The notes: generated from the sequence alone by a model not told the origin. Positions 17,340 to 25,982 are shown, counted from the first letter of the stretch. The stretch is DNA of 64,000 nucleotides from Sphingomonas sp. LHG3406-1 (GCF_029637485.1 NZ_CP069128.1:1302001-1366000); one strand, 5' to 3'. Numbers and translations: made by a program.

Positions 17340-17463
17340 CCTCTGCTAGGGGCGCCGCCTTCCAGCATCACTGGAGCCACTGCGGGAGCTTCGGACCCAG
17401 TCCGGGGCGCATGCACCGCTAAACTGAACCGGGCGACCTTCGGGCTCCCCAGAAGAGAGTGAC
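17340..17463 (+). promoter_or_regulatory. rplK leader region
   Basis: Untranslated region before rplK with GGGAGCTTCGGACC and CCGGGCGACCTTCGGGCTCCCC, able to fold into local stems, and a AGAAGAGAG ribosome-binding site. In many bacteria L1 binds such a leader to repress rplKA; whether this one does is an inference from position only. Confidence 0.35.
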
Positions 17464-17895
17464 ATGGCCAAGAAGATTACCGGCTATATCAAGCTGCAGG
17501 TGCCCGCCGGCGCCGCCAATCCGTCCCCGCCGATCGGCCCTGCTTTGGGTCAGCGCGGCGTCAACATCATGGAATTCTGCAAGGCGTTCAACGCCTCCAC
17601 GCAAGAGATGGAAAAGGGCATGCCGATCCCGACGGTGATCACCGTCTATGCGGATCGCTCCTTCTCCTTCGCGACCAAGACCCCGCCTGCCTCGTTCCTG
17701 ATCAAGAAGGCCGCCGGCCTGAAGTCGGGTTCGAAGGAGCCGGGCAAGGTGTCGGCGGGCACGATCAAGCGCTCGCAGCTGGCCGAGATCGCGACGACCA
17801 AGATGAAGGACCTCAACGCCAACGACATTGAGGCCGCGACGAAGATCATTGAAGGCTCCGCCCGCGCGATGGGCCTCCAGGTTGTGGAGGGCTAA
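17464..17895 (+). CDS. rplK: Large-subunit ribosomal protein L11
   Basis: A 143-residue L11. The N-terminal domain contains [28 protein letters not shown], the methylated and thiostrepton-site region; the C-terminal rRNA-binding domain ends [18 protein letters not shown]. It binds the GTPase-associated region of 23S rRNA. Immediately followed by rplA. Confidence 0.98.
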   Translation: MAKKITGYIKLQVPAGAANPSPPIGPALGQRGVNIMEFCKAFNASTQEMEKGMPIPTVITVYADRSFSFATKTPPASFLIKKAAGLKSGSKEPGKVSAGTIKRSQLAEIATTKMKDLNANDIEAATKIIEGSARAMGLQVVEG

Positions 17896-17898
17896 ACG

Positions 17899-18594
17899 AT
17901 GGCCAAGCTGACCAAGAAGCAGAAGTCGCAGCTGTCGAACGTCGACCGTGAGAAGCTGTACGGCGTCGACGAGGCAATCTCGCTCGCCAAGACCCTCGCC
18001 ACTGCCAAGTTCGACGAGACCATCGAGGTCGCACTGAACCTCGGAGTCGATCCGCGCCACGCCGACCAGATGGTCCGCGGCGTCGTCAACCTGCCCAAGG
18101 GCACCGGCAAGACCGTCCGCGTCGCCGTGTTCGCCAAGGGCGCGAAGGCCGAGGAAGCCCAGAAGGCCGGAGCCGACGTCGTCGGTGCCGAGGACCTGAT
18201 GGAGCAGATCCAGAACGGCCAGATCGACTTCGAGCGCGTGATCGCGACCCCGGACATGATGGGTCTCGTCGGCCGCCTCGGCAAGGTGCTGGGTCCCAAG
18301 GGCCTGATGCCGAACCCGAAGCTCGGCACCGTCACCATGGACGTCACCAAGGCGGTCACCGACGCCAAGGCCGGCCAGATCGAGTTCCGCGTCGAGAAGG
18401 CGGGCATCATCCACGCCGGCATCGGCAAGGCGAGCTTCCCGGCCGAAGACCTGCGCGCCAACTATGACGCGTTCGTCGATGCCATCACCAAGGCCAAGCC
18501 GGCCGGTGCCAAGGGCAAGTATCTTCGCAAGGCGGCGATCAGCTCGTCGATGGGCCCGGGCATCAAGGTCCAGCTCGAAGAGGGCGTCGCCTGA
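17899..18594 (+). CDS. rplA: Large-subunit ribosomal protein L1
   Basis: A 231-residue L1 with the two-domain architecture. Signatures include [51 protein letters not shown] and [18 protein letters not shown]. It forms the L1 stalk and commonly autoregulates its operon. Normally rplJ follows; here a terminator and 6.8 kb intervene. Confidence 0.98.
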   Translation: MAKLTKKQKSQLSNVDREKLYGVDEAISLAKTLATAKFDETIEVALNLGVDPRHADQMVRGVVNLPKGTGKTVRVAVFAKGAKAEEAQKAGADVVGAEDLMEQIQNGQIDFERVIATPDMMGLVGRLGKVLGPKGLMPNPKLGTVTMDVTKAVTDAKAGQIEFRVEKAGIIHAGIGKASFPAEDLRANYDAFVDAITKAKPAGAKGKYLRKAAISSSMGPGIKVQLEEGVA

Positions 18595-18624
18595 GCGACT
18601 GATCTCGCGCTGAGCAAACCAGCG

Positions 18625-18659
18625 AGGGCCGCGGCGGAAACGTCGCGGCCCTTTCTCGT
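18625..18659 (+). terminator. Intrinsic terminator after rplA
   Basis: AGGGCCGCGGC pairs with GTCGCGGCCCT (one G-U) around a GGAAAC loop and is followed by TTCTCGTT. It would end the rplK-rplA transcript, consistent with the separation from rplJ-rplL. Confidence 0.8.
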
Positions 18660-18685
18660 TGAGGCTGGTGAAGGAGCTTTCACCC

Positions 18686-18946
18686 ATGACCGACAGGCCC
18701 AGCGACGACGACCAGCAGATCAAGGCCGATGACGCCGAGTTCAGCGACGACCATCCCCTCGCGAGCCCCAACGAGCTTGCCGGCGACGCGATGAGCGGAG
18801 TCGAGCTCGAGTTCCTCGCCCGCGACGCTGCCGAAGCGGAAGGGGGCGCCCTGCCGCTCGACGCCGACGCCACCGGCGCCGCCTCGGGCATGGCGCTCGA
18901 TGACGAAAGCGAGGAAGAGGACACGCTTCCGCTCGAAGGCAACTGA
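18686..18946 (+). CDS. Small acidic hypothetical protein
   Basis: An 86-residue, strongly acidic protein (repeated Asp/Glu, Ala and Leu; ends EEEDTLPLEGN) without hydrophobic segments. A GAAGGAG ribosome-binding site precedes the ATG. No family recognised. Composition suggests a largely disordered protein. Confidence 0.6.
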   Translation: MTDRPSDDDQQIKADDAEFSDDHPLASPNELAGDAMSGVELEFLARDAAEAEGGALPLDADATGAASGMALDDESEEEDTLPLEGN

Positions 18947-18970
18947 CGCGCCGACATCCGTTCACCACGG

Positions 18971-19003
18971 GCGAAGTCGAGGGGCGCCGCGCCTCGACTT
19001 CGC
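18971..19003. repeat. Palindromic repeat, GCGAAGTCGA family
   Basis: Perfect 12-base arms (GCGAAGTCGAGG and its complement) around a GC-rich loop. The GCGAAGTCGA core recurs in the palindromes at 23431-23517 (inside trpE) and 43190-43233, marking a dispersed repeat family. Confidence 0.7.
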
Positions 19004-19038
19004 TCGGCACGGGCGGCGAGAAATGCTAGCGGGCTCCG

Positions 19039-20220
19039 ATGCCTGCTCCCGCTTCGTATGACGCAATCATCCTCGGTGCCGGCGGCGCCGGACTGATGTG
19101 CGCCGCGATTGCCGGGCAGCGTGGGCGGCGCGTGCTGCTCCTCGACCACGCGCCGGAGCCCGGCCGCAAGATCCTCATCTCGGGCGGGGGCCGCTGCAAC
19201 TTCACCAATGTCGGGGCGGGGCCGGCCAACTATCTTTCCGCCAACCCCCATTTCGCCCGCTCGGCGCTTGCCCGCTATACGCCGCAGGATTTTCTCGCCC
19301 TGGTCGAGAAGCACCGGATCGCCTGGCACGAGAAGACCCTCGGCCAGCTCTTCTGCGACGGCTCGGCCCGGCAGATCGTCGCCATGCTCCTCGACGAAAG
19401 CGCCGCTGGCGGTGTCACGCTCCGCTGCGAGACGGCGGTCGACGGCATCGACCATGCCGACGGCCGCTTCCGGGTGACCGCCAGCGGAACGACGGCCGAG
19501 GCCCCGGCACTGGTCATCGCCACCGGCGGCCCCTCCATCCCCAAGCTCGGCGCGACCGGATTCGCCTACGACCTCGCCCGCCGCTTCGGCCTTAAGGTGG
19601 TCGAACCACGTCCCGCGCTCGTGCCCCTGACCCTGGGCGGCGAGGAAGCGCTGTTTCGCACCCTGTCCGGCGTCGCTGCCCCCGTCGAGGCGCGCTGCGG
19701 CGGCGCTTCCTTCCGCGAGGCGGCCCTGTTCACGCACAAGGGGATGAGCGGTCCCGCCATCCTGCAGGTGTCGAGCTATTGGAAACGCGGCCAGGCGGTC
19801 GCGATCGATTTCCTGCCTCAGGAGGGCAGCGGCTGGCTGCGCGAGGCCAAGCGCCAGCGCCCGCGCGTGCGGCTTCCCAGCCTGCTTGGCGAGCGGCTAC
19901 CGGCGCGCCTCGCGGACACACTGGCGGAGCGCCTCGGCGTCCCGGCCGAACTCGGCAATGCGCCCGACCGCCTGCTCGAGGAGGCCGAGCGCCGACTCGC
20001 CGACTGGCGCTTCATGCCGAACGGAAGCGAGGGCTTCGCCAAGGCCGAGGTCACTGCCGGCGGGATCAGCACGGCCGACCTCAGCTCCCGCACCATGGAG
20101 GCGCGTAAGGTGCCGGGTCTCTATGCCATCGGAGAGGCGGTCGACGTCACCGGCTGGCTCGGCGGTTACAATTTCCAGTGGGCCTGGGCGAGCGGGGTTG
20201 CGGCCGGCCAGGCGATTTGA
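19039..20220 (+). CDS. BaiN/HI0933-family flavoprotein
   Basis: A 393-residue FAD-dependent oxidoreductase of the BaiN/YhiN (HI0933, 'aminoacetone oxidase-like') family. FAD-binding IILGAGGAGLMCA at the N-terminus, GRKILISGGGRCNFTN and the C-terminal GLYAIGEAVDVTGWLGGYNFQWAWASG are diagnostic. The physiological substrate is unsettled for the family. Stand-alone gene inside the gap between rplA and rplJ. Confidence 0.93.
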   Translation: MPAPASYDAIILGAGGAGLMCAAIAGQRGRRVLLLDHAPEPGRKILISGGGRCNFTNVGAGPANYLSANPHFARSALARYTPQDFLALVEKHRIAWHEKTLGQLFCDGSARQIVAMLLDESAAGGVTLRCETAVDGIDHADGRFRVTASGTTAEAPALVIATGGPSIPKLGATGFAYDLARRFGLKVVEPRPALVPLTLGGEEALFRTLSGVAAPVEARCGGASFREAALFTHKGMSGPAILQVSSYWKRGQAVAIDFLPQEGSGWLREAKRQRPRVRLPSLLGERLPARLADTLAERLGVPAELGNAPDRLLEEAERRLADWRFMPNGSEGFAKAEVTAGGISTADLSSRTMEARKVPGLYAIGEAVDVTGWLGGYNFQWAWASGVAAGQAI

Positions 20221-20297
20221 CGCAAGGCGGCTGCGGCAAGCCGAGCTCCCTGTCTCCTCACCCGTGCGTTGAGGCACGAACCAGGAGGAGCGAAACC

Positions 20298-20861
20298 ATG
20301 GACAACAATCAAGGTAGCAGCAGCATGAGCGGTTCGGCCAACGCGGGCACGGGCACGCGCAACAGCACTTACGACCTCACCGCCGTCCTCTATCACGCGC
20401 TGCAGGGCGTGGAGAATTGCCAGACCTACATGGGCGACGCGGAAGGCAAGCAGGAGCATCGCCAGTTCTTCCAGCTGGCGCTCGACAGCCAGAAGCAGCT
20501 CGCCGAGCAGGCCAAGCGCCTGCTTCACGATGCCCTCATGAAGGAGACCGGCGGCGGCCAGGGCGGCAGCCAGAGCAGCGGCGGCTCGTCCGGCTTGGGC
20601 CAGTCGCACAGCTTCGAGGAAGCCCGTGACGACGGCAGCGCTTTCCGCTTCGCCAGCAGCGAGACCGAAGGCGGCTCCGACCAGTTCGCCGGCCAGGGCA
20701 GCGAGCAGGACCGGCAGGGCGGTTCGGCGCTCACCTCCGGCCAGCAGGTCGGCGGCATGGACAATGACCAGGGCTCCGGCCAGTTCGGGCAGTCTGCACT
20801 CGGTCATGGCCAGCGCCACAATGAGATGACGACCGGCGGTGGTGGCACCAGCAGCTTCTAA
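20298..20861 (+). CDS. Gly/Ser/Gln-rich protein with short helical domain
   Basis: A 187-residue protein. Residues about 20-75 (TYDLTAVLYHALQGVENCQTYMGDA..HRQFFQLALDSQKQLAEQAKRLL) look like a two-helix fragment of a ferritin-like bundle; the remainder is low-complexity Gly/Ser/Gln/Asp, probably disordered. AGGAGGAG upstream is a very strong ribosome-binding site, suggesting high expression. No known function; the composition recalls hydrophilin-like stress proteins, which is only a suggestion. Confidence 0.75.
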   Translation: MDNNQGSSSMSGSANAGTGTRNSTYDLTAVLYHALQGVENCQTYMGDAEGKQEHRQFFQLALDSQKQLAEQAKRLLHDALMKETGGGQGGSQSSGGSSGLGQSHSFEEARDDGSAFRFASSETEGGSDQFAGQGSEQDRQGGSALTSGQQVGGMDNDQGSGQFGQSALGHGQRHNEMTTGGGGTSSF

Positions 20862-20877
20862 TTGAAGCGAAATTCGC

Positions 20878-20914
20878 GGCGGGAAGTGGTCCGAACCGAC
20901 CTCTTTCCGCCGTT
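20878..20914 (+). terminator. Terminator after the Gly-rich gene
   Basis: GGCGGGAA..GGTC pairs with GACC..TTTCCGCC (small symmetric internal loop, one G-U), followed by GTTT. It sits 16 bases after the stop codon. Confidence 0.65.
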
Positions 20915-21064
20915 TGCCGATTGATCATGCCCCTGCCGTCCGTTTGCCTGCGCATCGACCGCTGGCGCGCCGATATCGAAGCTGGCGCGCAGTTCCGGAC
21001 CGACAGTCCTAATGCCCCACTCAGCCGGCGGGAATGGACCTGCCGGACTGACAAGGGGTTTGAA

Positions 21065-21484
21065 ATGTCCAGCAGTTTGAAGAGTACGGGTCTGACGGCT
21101 CTTGCCTTCTCGGCTTCGTTCGGCCTGATCGCGATTGCGATCGCGCCCGCCACCGCCTTTGCCCAGTCTCCCGATATCAGCATCACTGCGCCGTACGAGG
21201 AAGAAGCGCTGAGCAAGCGGGTGGCGATCGGCGACCTCGACCTCGCCAAGCCGCGCGACATGAAGCGCCTCGATGCCCGCATCCGCAGCGCCAGCCGCGC
21301 CGTCTGCGAGCCCAACGGCTTCAGCCTCATCAACGACGACGAACTGCAGTGCCGCAAGGTCGCCGTCGCCTCGGCCCAGCCGCAGGTCGCCCGCCTTCGC
21401 GACCAGGCGCTCAGCCTCGCCGCCGCCGGTCAGCCCAGCCGCATCGACACCACGCTCGCCGTGGTCGCGCCCGACGCGGAGTAA
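21065..21484 (+). CDS. UrcA family exported protein
   Basis: A 139-residue protein with a clear signal peptide (ending PATAFAQ) and the UrcA layout: VAIGDLDLAKPRDMKRLDARIRSASRAVCEP, a second Cys (DELQCRK) and a helical C-terminus. UrcA proteins are common in Sphingomonadales and Caulobacter; their role is unknown. The ATG is preceded by AAGGGG. A strong hairpin follows the stop. Confidence 0.85.
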   Translation: MSSSLKSTGLTALAFSASFGLIAIAIAPATAFAQSPDISITAPYEEEALSKRVAIGDLDLAKPRDMKRLDARIRSASRAVCEPNGFSLINDDELQCRKVAVASAQPQVARLRDQALSLAAAGQPSRIDTTLAVVAPDAE

Positions 21485-21504
21485 GGCGCCTTGGGGGCAA
21501 GCAC

Positions 21505-21550
21505 AGGGGTCACGAACCGTCATGCCAGGGGGCATAGGTTCGTGGCCCCT
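21505..21550 (+). terminator. Long hairpin after the UrcA gene
   Basis: AGGGGTCACGAACC pairs with GGTTCGTGGCCCCT over 14 positions (one G-U), with an inner ATGCC/GGCAT stem. There is no U-tract, but position and strength suggest the UrcA transcript ends here and it insulates the trp leader promoter. Confidence 0.65.
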
Positions 21551-21576
21551 CGTCAAGGCCTCGCCAGACTATTCGC

Positions 21577-21605
21577 TTGACCTGTAGGACCGCTTGGTCT
21601 TTTCT
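21577..21605 (+). promoter_or_regulatory. Predicted promoter of the trp-type leader
   Basis: TTGACC, a 17-base spacer and TTTTCT (3 of 6 matches to the -10 consensus). The spacing would start transcription at or within a base or two of the leader-peptide ATG, giving a leaderless mRNA; no ribosome-binding site precedes that ATG, which fits. Confidence 0.45.
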
Positions 21606-21611
21606 TTGCCC

Positions 21612-21689
21612 ATGGTTCGCACCGCCCTTCAGACCAACCTCCGCCATTGGTGGCGCTGGCAGTCCCATGAGCGGCGTGCCGGCCACTAG
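21612..21689 (+). CDS. trpL: Trp-rich leader peptide (TrpL-like)
   Basis: A 25-residue ORF with three Trp codons in four positions (HWWRWQ, residues 12-17), followed by a stop, a hairpin-capable segment and the intrinsic terminator at 21722-21750, all ahead of aroF-trpE-trpG. This is the arrangement of ribosome-mediated transcription attenuation, in which stalling at Trp codons during Trp shortage favours an antiterminator. A self-complementary CGCCA/TGGCG pair around the Trp codons could be stem 1:2, and GCGGCG downstream could pair with CGCCG of the terminator as 2:3. There is no Shine-Dalgarno, consistent with leaderless translation. Confidence 0.85.
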   Translation: MVRTALQTNLRHWWRWQSHERRAGH

Positions 21690-21721
21690 CGCAATCGACC
21701 TTCCCGAGCGCTGATTGACCG

Positions 21722-21750
21722 ACCCGCCGTTTTCCGGCGGGTTTTTGTTT
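21722..21750 (+). terminator. trp attenuator terminator
   Basis: ACCCGCCG and CGGCGGGT arms with a TTTTC loop, followed by TTTTGTTT: a textbook intrinsic terminator 50 bases before aroF and 33 bases after the leader-peptide stop. Its left arm is complementary to the GCGGCG segment in the leader ORF, allowing a competing antiterminator. Confidence 0.85.
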
Positions 21751-21799
21751 GCGCGCAAGCCTGCCGGCCTCCCCGTTACAGTCCGACAGGAACAAGCCC

Positions 21800-22813
21800 A
21801 TGATCATCGTTCTCAAGCCCGAAGCCCCCGCCGAAACTGCCGAGCGGCTGATCGCCCGGATCAAGGATGCCGGCCTCCAGCCGCTCCACATGCCAGGCGC
21901 CGAACGCGTCGTCCTCGGCGCGCTTGGCGACGAGCGCGTGCTGGCCGAACTGGCCCTCGACAGCGATCCCGCCGTCGAAAGCGTCAAGCCGATCCTCGCC
22001 CCCTACAAGCTCGTCAGCCGCGAGCTTCAGGCGCACGACACAGTGGTCGACATCGGCGGCGTCAGCGTCGGCGGCGACCGGCTGGCGGTGGTGGCCGGGC
22101 CATGCGCGGTCGAAAGCGCCGACCAGCTGCACGAGACCGCTGCGGCGGTGAAGGCGGCCGGCGCCACCCTGCTGCGCGCCGGTGCCTACAAGCCGCGCAC
22201 CAGCCCCTACGGCTTCTCCGGCCACGGGCTCGAAGGTCTCAAGATCCTGCGCGAGGTCGGCGACGATCTTGGCCTGCCGATCGTCACCGAGGTGATGGAC
22301 ACGGCCGACGTCGCCCATGTCGCCGAGGCCGCCGACTGCCTCCAGATCGGCGCCCGCAACATGCAGAATTACGCGCTCCTGCGCGCGGTCGGCGCGGCCG
22401 GGCGCCCGGTGCTGCTGAAGCGCGGCCTGTCCGCGACCATCCAGGAATGGCTGCTTGCCGCCGAATATCTGATGGCCGCCGGCAACAGCCAGGTCATCCT
22501 GTGCGAGCGCGGCATCCGCACTTTCGAGCCTGCCACGCGCAACACCCTCGACCTCAATGCGGTGCCCTACGTCAAGCTCAAGACCCATCTGCCGGTCGTG
22601 GTCGATCCGAGCCACGGCACCGGCATCCGCGACCTCGTGCCCGCGATGAGCCTGGCCGGCGTGGCCGCAGGGGCGGACGGGCTGATGATCGAGGTGCACC
22701 GCGACCCCGCCGTCGCCCTCTCGGATGGCGCCCAGTCGCTCTACCCGGCGCAGTTCGAGAGGCTGATGGCGGCGCTGGCGCCGGTCGCGGCGGCGGTCGG
22801 CCGGCAGCTGTGA
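21800..22813 (+). CDS. aroF: 3-deoxy-7-phosphoheptulonate (DAHP) synthase
   Basis: A 337-residue type I-beta DAHP synthase, first enzyme of the shikimate pathway. An N-terminal ferredoxin-like regulatory domain ([21 protein letters not shown]...) is followed by the barrel with [61 protein letters not shown] and DPSHGTG. The N-terminal domain of this class binds an aromatic amino acid for feedback control. AGGAAC precedes the ATG. Its TGA overlaps the trpE GTG by three bases within GTGA, and the gene lies directly behind the Trp leader, so it is likely to be the Trp-controlled isozyme. Confidence 0.95.
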   Translation: MIIVLKPEAPAETAERLIARIKDAGLQPLHMPGAERVVLGALGDERVLAELALDSDPAVESVKPILAPYKLVSRELQAHDTVVDIGGVSVGGDRLAVVAGPCAVESADQLHETAAAVKAAGATLLRAGAYKPRTSPYGFSGHGLEGLKILREVGDDLGLPIVTEVMDTADVAHVAEAADCLQIGARNMQNYALLRAVGAAGRPVLLKRGLSATIQEWLLAAEYLMAAGNSQVILCERGIRTFEPATRNTLDLNAVPYVKLKTHLPVVVDPSHGTGIRDLVPAMSLAGVAAGADGLMIEVHRDPAVALSDGAQSLYPAQFERLMAALAPVAAAVGRQL

Positions 22814-24348
22814 AGGTCGAAGCACGGGTCCTCGCCCGCCGTCTGCCGGCCGGACTCGATCCCCTGACGGCCTATCGCGCGCTCGGCGCCGGCGTGCCGG
22901 GCACGGGCCTGTTCGAGGCGCCCGAGGGCCAGTGCCTGGTGATGGGCCGCGCCTGCGTGCGGGCTGAGGCGCGCGACGGAATTGTCGAGCTGGTGGCCCT
23001 CAATGCCAATGGCGAGGCCCTGCTGACCGCGCTCGACACCAGTGCCGCCATGGAGCGGCGGACCGACCGGCTGACCCTCGCCTTCGCCAAGCCGCGGAGC
23101 GACGATGCCGCCGAGCGCCTGCTCGGGCCGCAGCCGCTCCATGCACTGCGCGCCCTGCTCGCCGCCGCCGCGGCCCCGAGTGGCGAGCCGTTCGGGGCAA
23201 TCCTGCTCGGGATCGCGGGCTTCGACCTTGCCGCCTGGGGCGAGGAGATGCCGGCCGGGCGTGCGGCCGACTTTCCGGAATTCGTCTTCTGGGTGCCCGA
23301 CACGTTGCTGACGGTCGCGCCCGGCGGCGCCGCGCGCCTGCTGTGCACGGCATTCGGCCCCGACGAGCGGCATGCGAATGACGCGGCTCGGCGGCTGGAG
23401 GAGGGGCTGGCGGCACTCGCCGCAGCACCGGCGCCTTTCGACTTCGCTCCGGGCGAACGAGCAAAGACTGTCGTTGGTCCTGAGTGGAGCGCCGAAGGCG
23501 CGAAGTCGAAGGGCCTCATCGCATTCACCCCGGACTTGTCCGACAACGATTACGCCACCCTCGTCACCCGCCTCAAGCAGGAGATCGCCGCCGGCGAGGT
23601 CTATCAGATCGTGCCGAGCCGGACCTTTCGCGGCCCCTGCCCCGACCCGCTCGCCGCCTACGCCCGCCTCCGCCGCGCCGAACCCGCCAGCTACCGCTTC
23701 TACCTTTCGGGTGAGGACTGGACCCTGCTCGGCGCGAGCCCGGAGACCAGCGTCCGCCTGTCCGCCGGCGGCGCGAGCGGCCGGATCGTCGAGGTGAAGC
23801 CGATCGCCGGCACCCGGCCGCGCGGCGCCACCCCCGACGAGGACGACCGGCTGGAAGCCGAGATGCGGCTCGACGGCAAGGAACTGGCCGAGCACATGAT
23901 GCTGGTCGATCTCGCCCGCAACGACGTGGCGCGGGTGTCGCTCCCCGGCACTCGGCGGGTGGCGAAGCTGCTGACGGTGGAGCGGTTCGCCCGGGTCATG
24001 CACCTCGTGTCCTCGGTCACCGGAACGCTCCGGCCCGGCCTCGATGCCTTCGACGCGCTCGCCGCCTGCCTCAACGTCGGGACGTTGGTCGGTGCGCCCA
24101 AGATCCGGGCCATGCAGTTGCTGCGCCAGCATGAGGCGACCCGGCGCGGCCCCTATGGCGGCGCGATCGGCTGGATTGCGGGCAACGGCCGGATGGACAC
24201 GGCCGTGGTGATCCGCTCGGCGATGGTGAAGGACGGCGTGGCGAGCGTCCGGTCGGGCGCGGGCGTGGTCCACGACAGCATCCCCGAGGCCGAGGCGGCG
24301 GAGACCCGCGCCAAGGCCTCCGCCCTCCTCGGAGTGCTCGGCGCATGA
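22810..24348 (+). CDS. trpE: Anthranilate synthase component I
   Basis: A 512-residue chorismate-utilising enzyme converting chorismate and ammonia to anthranilate. The catalytic half has [75 protein letters not shown] and YGGAIGWI. The start is a GTG overlapping the aroF stop. Residues about 208-237 are encoded by an in-frame palindromic repeat and read as a Lys/Gly/Ala-rich linker unlike the rest of the protein; it falls between the N-terminal domain and the catalytic core, where it should be tolerated. trpG overlaps the 3' end by four bases. Confidence 0.95.
   Translation: MKVEARVLARRLPAGLDPLTAYRALGAGVPGTGLFEAPEGQCLVMGRACVRAEARDGIVELVALNANGEALLTALDTSAAMERRTDRLTLAFAKPRSDDAAERLLGPQPLHALRALLAAAAAPSGEPFGAILLGIAGFDLAAWGEEMPAGRAADFPEFVFWVPDTLLTVAPGGAARLLCTAFGPDERHANDAARRLEEGLAALAAAPAPFDFAPGERAKTVVGPEWSAEGAKSKGLIAFTPDLSDNDYATLVTRLKQEIAAGEVYQIVPSRTFRGPCPDPLAAYARLRRAEPASYRFYLSGEDWTLLGASPETSVRLSAGGASGRIVEVKPIAGTRPRGATPDEDDRLEAEMRLDGKELAEHMMLVDLARNDVARVSLPGTRRVAKLLTVERFARVMHLVSSVTGTLRPGLDAFDALAACLNVGTLVGAPKIRAMQLLRQHEATRRGPYGGAIGWIAGNGRMDTAVVIRSAMVKDGVASVRSGAGVVHDSIPEAEAAETRAKASALLGVLGA
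23431..23517. repeat. Palindromic repeat inserted in the trpE coding region
   Basis: Arms CCTTTCGACTTCGC and GCGAAGTCGAAGGG pair over 14 positions, with inner GAACGA and TCGTT segments. The core matches the intergenic palindromes at 18971-19003 and 43190-43233. It is in frame, carries no stop and adds about 30 codons to trpE. Confidence 0.75.
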
Positions 24349-24917
24349 GACCGGTCCTCCTCATCGACAATCTCGACAGCTTCACCTACAACCTGGTCGA
24401 GAGCCTGGAACGGCTTGGCGCCGAGGTGCTGGTCCGCCGCAATCGGATCGCCGCCGCCGACGCGCTGGCAGAAGCTCAGGGGAAAGGCGCGATCATCATG
24501 ATCTCGCCCGGGCCCGGCGCACCGAAAGAGGCGGGCTGCTGCCTCGACCTCATCGCCCTGGCGAAGGGCAAGGTGCCGGTGATCGGCATCTGCCTTGGCC
24601 ATCAGGCCCTCGTCGAGCAGGCGGGCGGCGCCGTCACCCGCGCGCCCGATCCGGTGCACGGCAAGTCGATGCTGCTCAGCCATGATGGCGCTGGTCCGTT
24701 CGCCGGGCTGGAGAACCCCGTGCGGGTCGGGCGCTACCACAGCCTCTGCACCCGCGACCTGCCGGGACGCTTCACCGTCCATGCCGCGGTCGACGGCATG
24801 GCCATGGCGTTCAGCGACGCCGAGGCCATGCAGGCGGGGCTGCAATTCCACCCGGAAAGCATCCTCACCACGCGCGGCGATGCCATGCTCGCCAACCTGC
24901 TGGCGATGTTCGCCTAG
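24345..24917 (+). CDS. trpG: Anthranilate synthase component II (glutamine amidotransferase)
   Basis: A 190-residue class I glutamine amidotransferase that supplies ammonia to TrpE (possibly also to PabB). It shows LLIDNLDSFTYNLVE, MISPGPGAPKEAG, the nucleophile in GICLGHQA and the HPESILTTRG His-Glu pair. Its ATG overlaps the trpE TGA (ATGA). The stop TAG overlaps the stop of a convergent small ORF within a shared CTAG. Confidence 0.95.
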   Translation: MRPVLLIDNLDSFTYNLVESLERLGAEVLVRRNRIAAADALAEAQGKGAIIMISPGPGAPKEAGCCLDLIALAKGKVPVIGICLGHQALVEQAGGAVTRAPDPVHGKSMLLSHDGAGPFAGLENPVRVGRYHSLCTRDLPGRFTVHAAVDGMAMAFSDAEAMQAGLQFHPESILTTRGDAMLANLLAMFA

Positions 24918-25072
24918 GCCTGCTGGTCCCCGTCCTTCGGCTCCTCGCCGGAGCCGAAGTCATGCGGGGCGTGGCTTCCTTCATGGCCTTCGCGGCCGAA
25001 CCTTTGGCGCCATTCCTCGGCGGCCTTGCGGGCGGCAGGGTCCTCGCCTTCCTTGTCCGGTTCCTCGGGCAT
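24914..25072 (-). CDS. Small charged hypothetical protein
   Basis: A 52-residue, highly charged protein (MPEEPDKEGEDPAARKAAEEWRQRFG... ending in EEPKDGDQQA) without hydrophobic segments. GGAGGAG lies 9 bases before the ATG, supporting translation. It converges on trpG and shares the CTAG that provides both stop codons. No family recognised. Confidence 0.55.
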   Translation of the reverse strand: MPEEPDKEGEDPAARKAAEEWRQRFGREGHEGSHAPHDFGSGEEPKDGDQQA

Positions 25073-25403
25073 GGCAATGTTCTCCTCCATTGGCCATCCA
25101 ACGCCCCGGCACCGCTGCCGCTCCGGCAGGCGGGTTGATCGCGCCGCCATTTCTGCTATTGGCCCGCCGGTCCGGTTCGCCGGACGCCGTCCGAGACAGT
25201 TGGTGCCTTCAATCGAAGGCTTAATCTCCAGCCTAGACGGGGAAGAGAGTTTCTCGCGGGGGTTTCCCTCGCGTTGTCGTGCGAACCATCGCACGCGCCT
25301 CCCAGCCCCACGGACATGAGCTCCCGCCGGTCATCCGGCCAGCGGGTCATGAAGCCGGTCGCCTCCGCCTTCGGGCAGAAGCGGCCAATTGTTTGGAGTT
25401 GGC
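25073..25403 (+). promoter_or_regulatory. rplJ-rplL promoter and leader region
   Basis: A 331-bp gene-free stretch before rplJ, AT-richer in its first half (TCAATCGAAGGC, GAAGAGAGTTTCTCGC). It contains several short complementary pairs (GCGGGGGTTTCCCTCGC; GTGCGAACCATCGCAC; CCGGTCATCCGG). It is the natural place for the promoter and for an L10(L12)4 autoregulatory leader; I cannot identify the kink-turn motif with confidence. The last bases hold GGAG, 6 bases before the rplJ ATG. Confidence 0.5.
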
Positions 25404-25919
25404 ATGGATCGCAACGAAAAGGCTGATCTGGTTGCCGAGCTGAAGCAGGTCTTCACCGAGACCAGCGTGGTGGTCGTCACCCGCAATCTCGGTCTGACGG
25501 TGGCCCAGTCCACCGATCTCCGCCTGCGGATGCGCGACGCCGGAGCCCAGTTCAAGGTTGCGAAGAACCGCCTCGCCCTGATCGCGCTCGATGGCACCCG
25601 CTATCAGCCGATCGGTGAGCTGCTCAAGGGCCCGACCGCCCTCGCCACGTCCATCGATCCCGTCGCAGCCGCCAAGGTTGCGGTGGACTTCGCCAAGACC
25701 ACCGACAAGTTCGAGGTCGTTGGCGGCGCGATGGGCGATACCGTTCTCGACCTGAACGGCATCAAGGCGCTGGCCGAGCTTCCGAGCCTCGACGAGCTCC
25801 GCGCGACCCTGGTTGGTCTGGTGCAAGCACCGGCCAGCAAGATCGCCCGGACCATCAACGAGCCCGGCGCGCAGCTTGCCCGCATCTTCTCGGCCTTCGC
25901 GGCCAAGGAAGCGGCATAA
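25404..25919 (+). CDS. rplJ: Large-subunit ribosomal protein L10
   Basis: A 171-residue L10, base of the L7/L12 stalk. The N-terminal [39 protein letters not shown] and the [12 protein letters not shown] rRNA-binding region are typical, and the C-terminal helix that carries L12 dimers is present. The ATG used has GGAG upstream; a longer in-frame start five codons earlier lacks one. Confidence 0.97.
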   Translation: MDRNEKADLVAELKQVFTETSVVVVTRNLGLTVAQSTDLRLRMRDAGAQFKVAKNRLALIALDGTRYQPIGELLKGPTALATSIDPVAAAKVAVDFAKTTDKFEVVGGAMGDTVLDLNGIKALAELPSLDELRATLVGLVQAPASKIARTINEPGAQLARIFSAFAAKEAA

Positions 25920-25982
25920 GGTTCTTCGGTTACGAATTCGCACGACAATCAGGGGCCGAAGAGCCCCGCACAGGAGTAGAAA

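Noticed and set aside
22741..24273. A 510-codon open frame antisense to trpE
   Set aside because: Shadow of trpE; the true gene has intact catalytic motifs.
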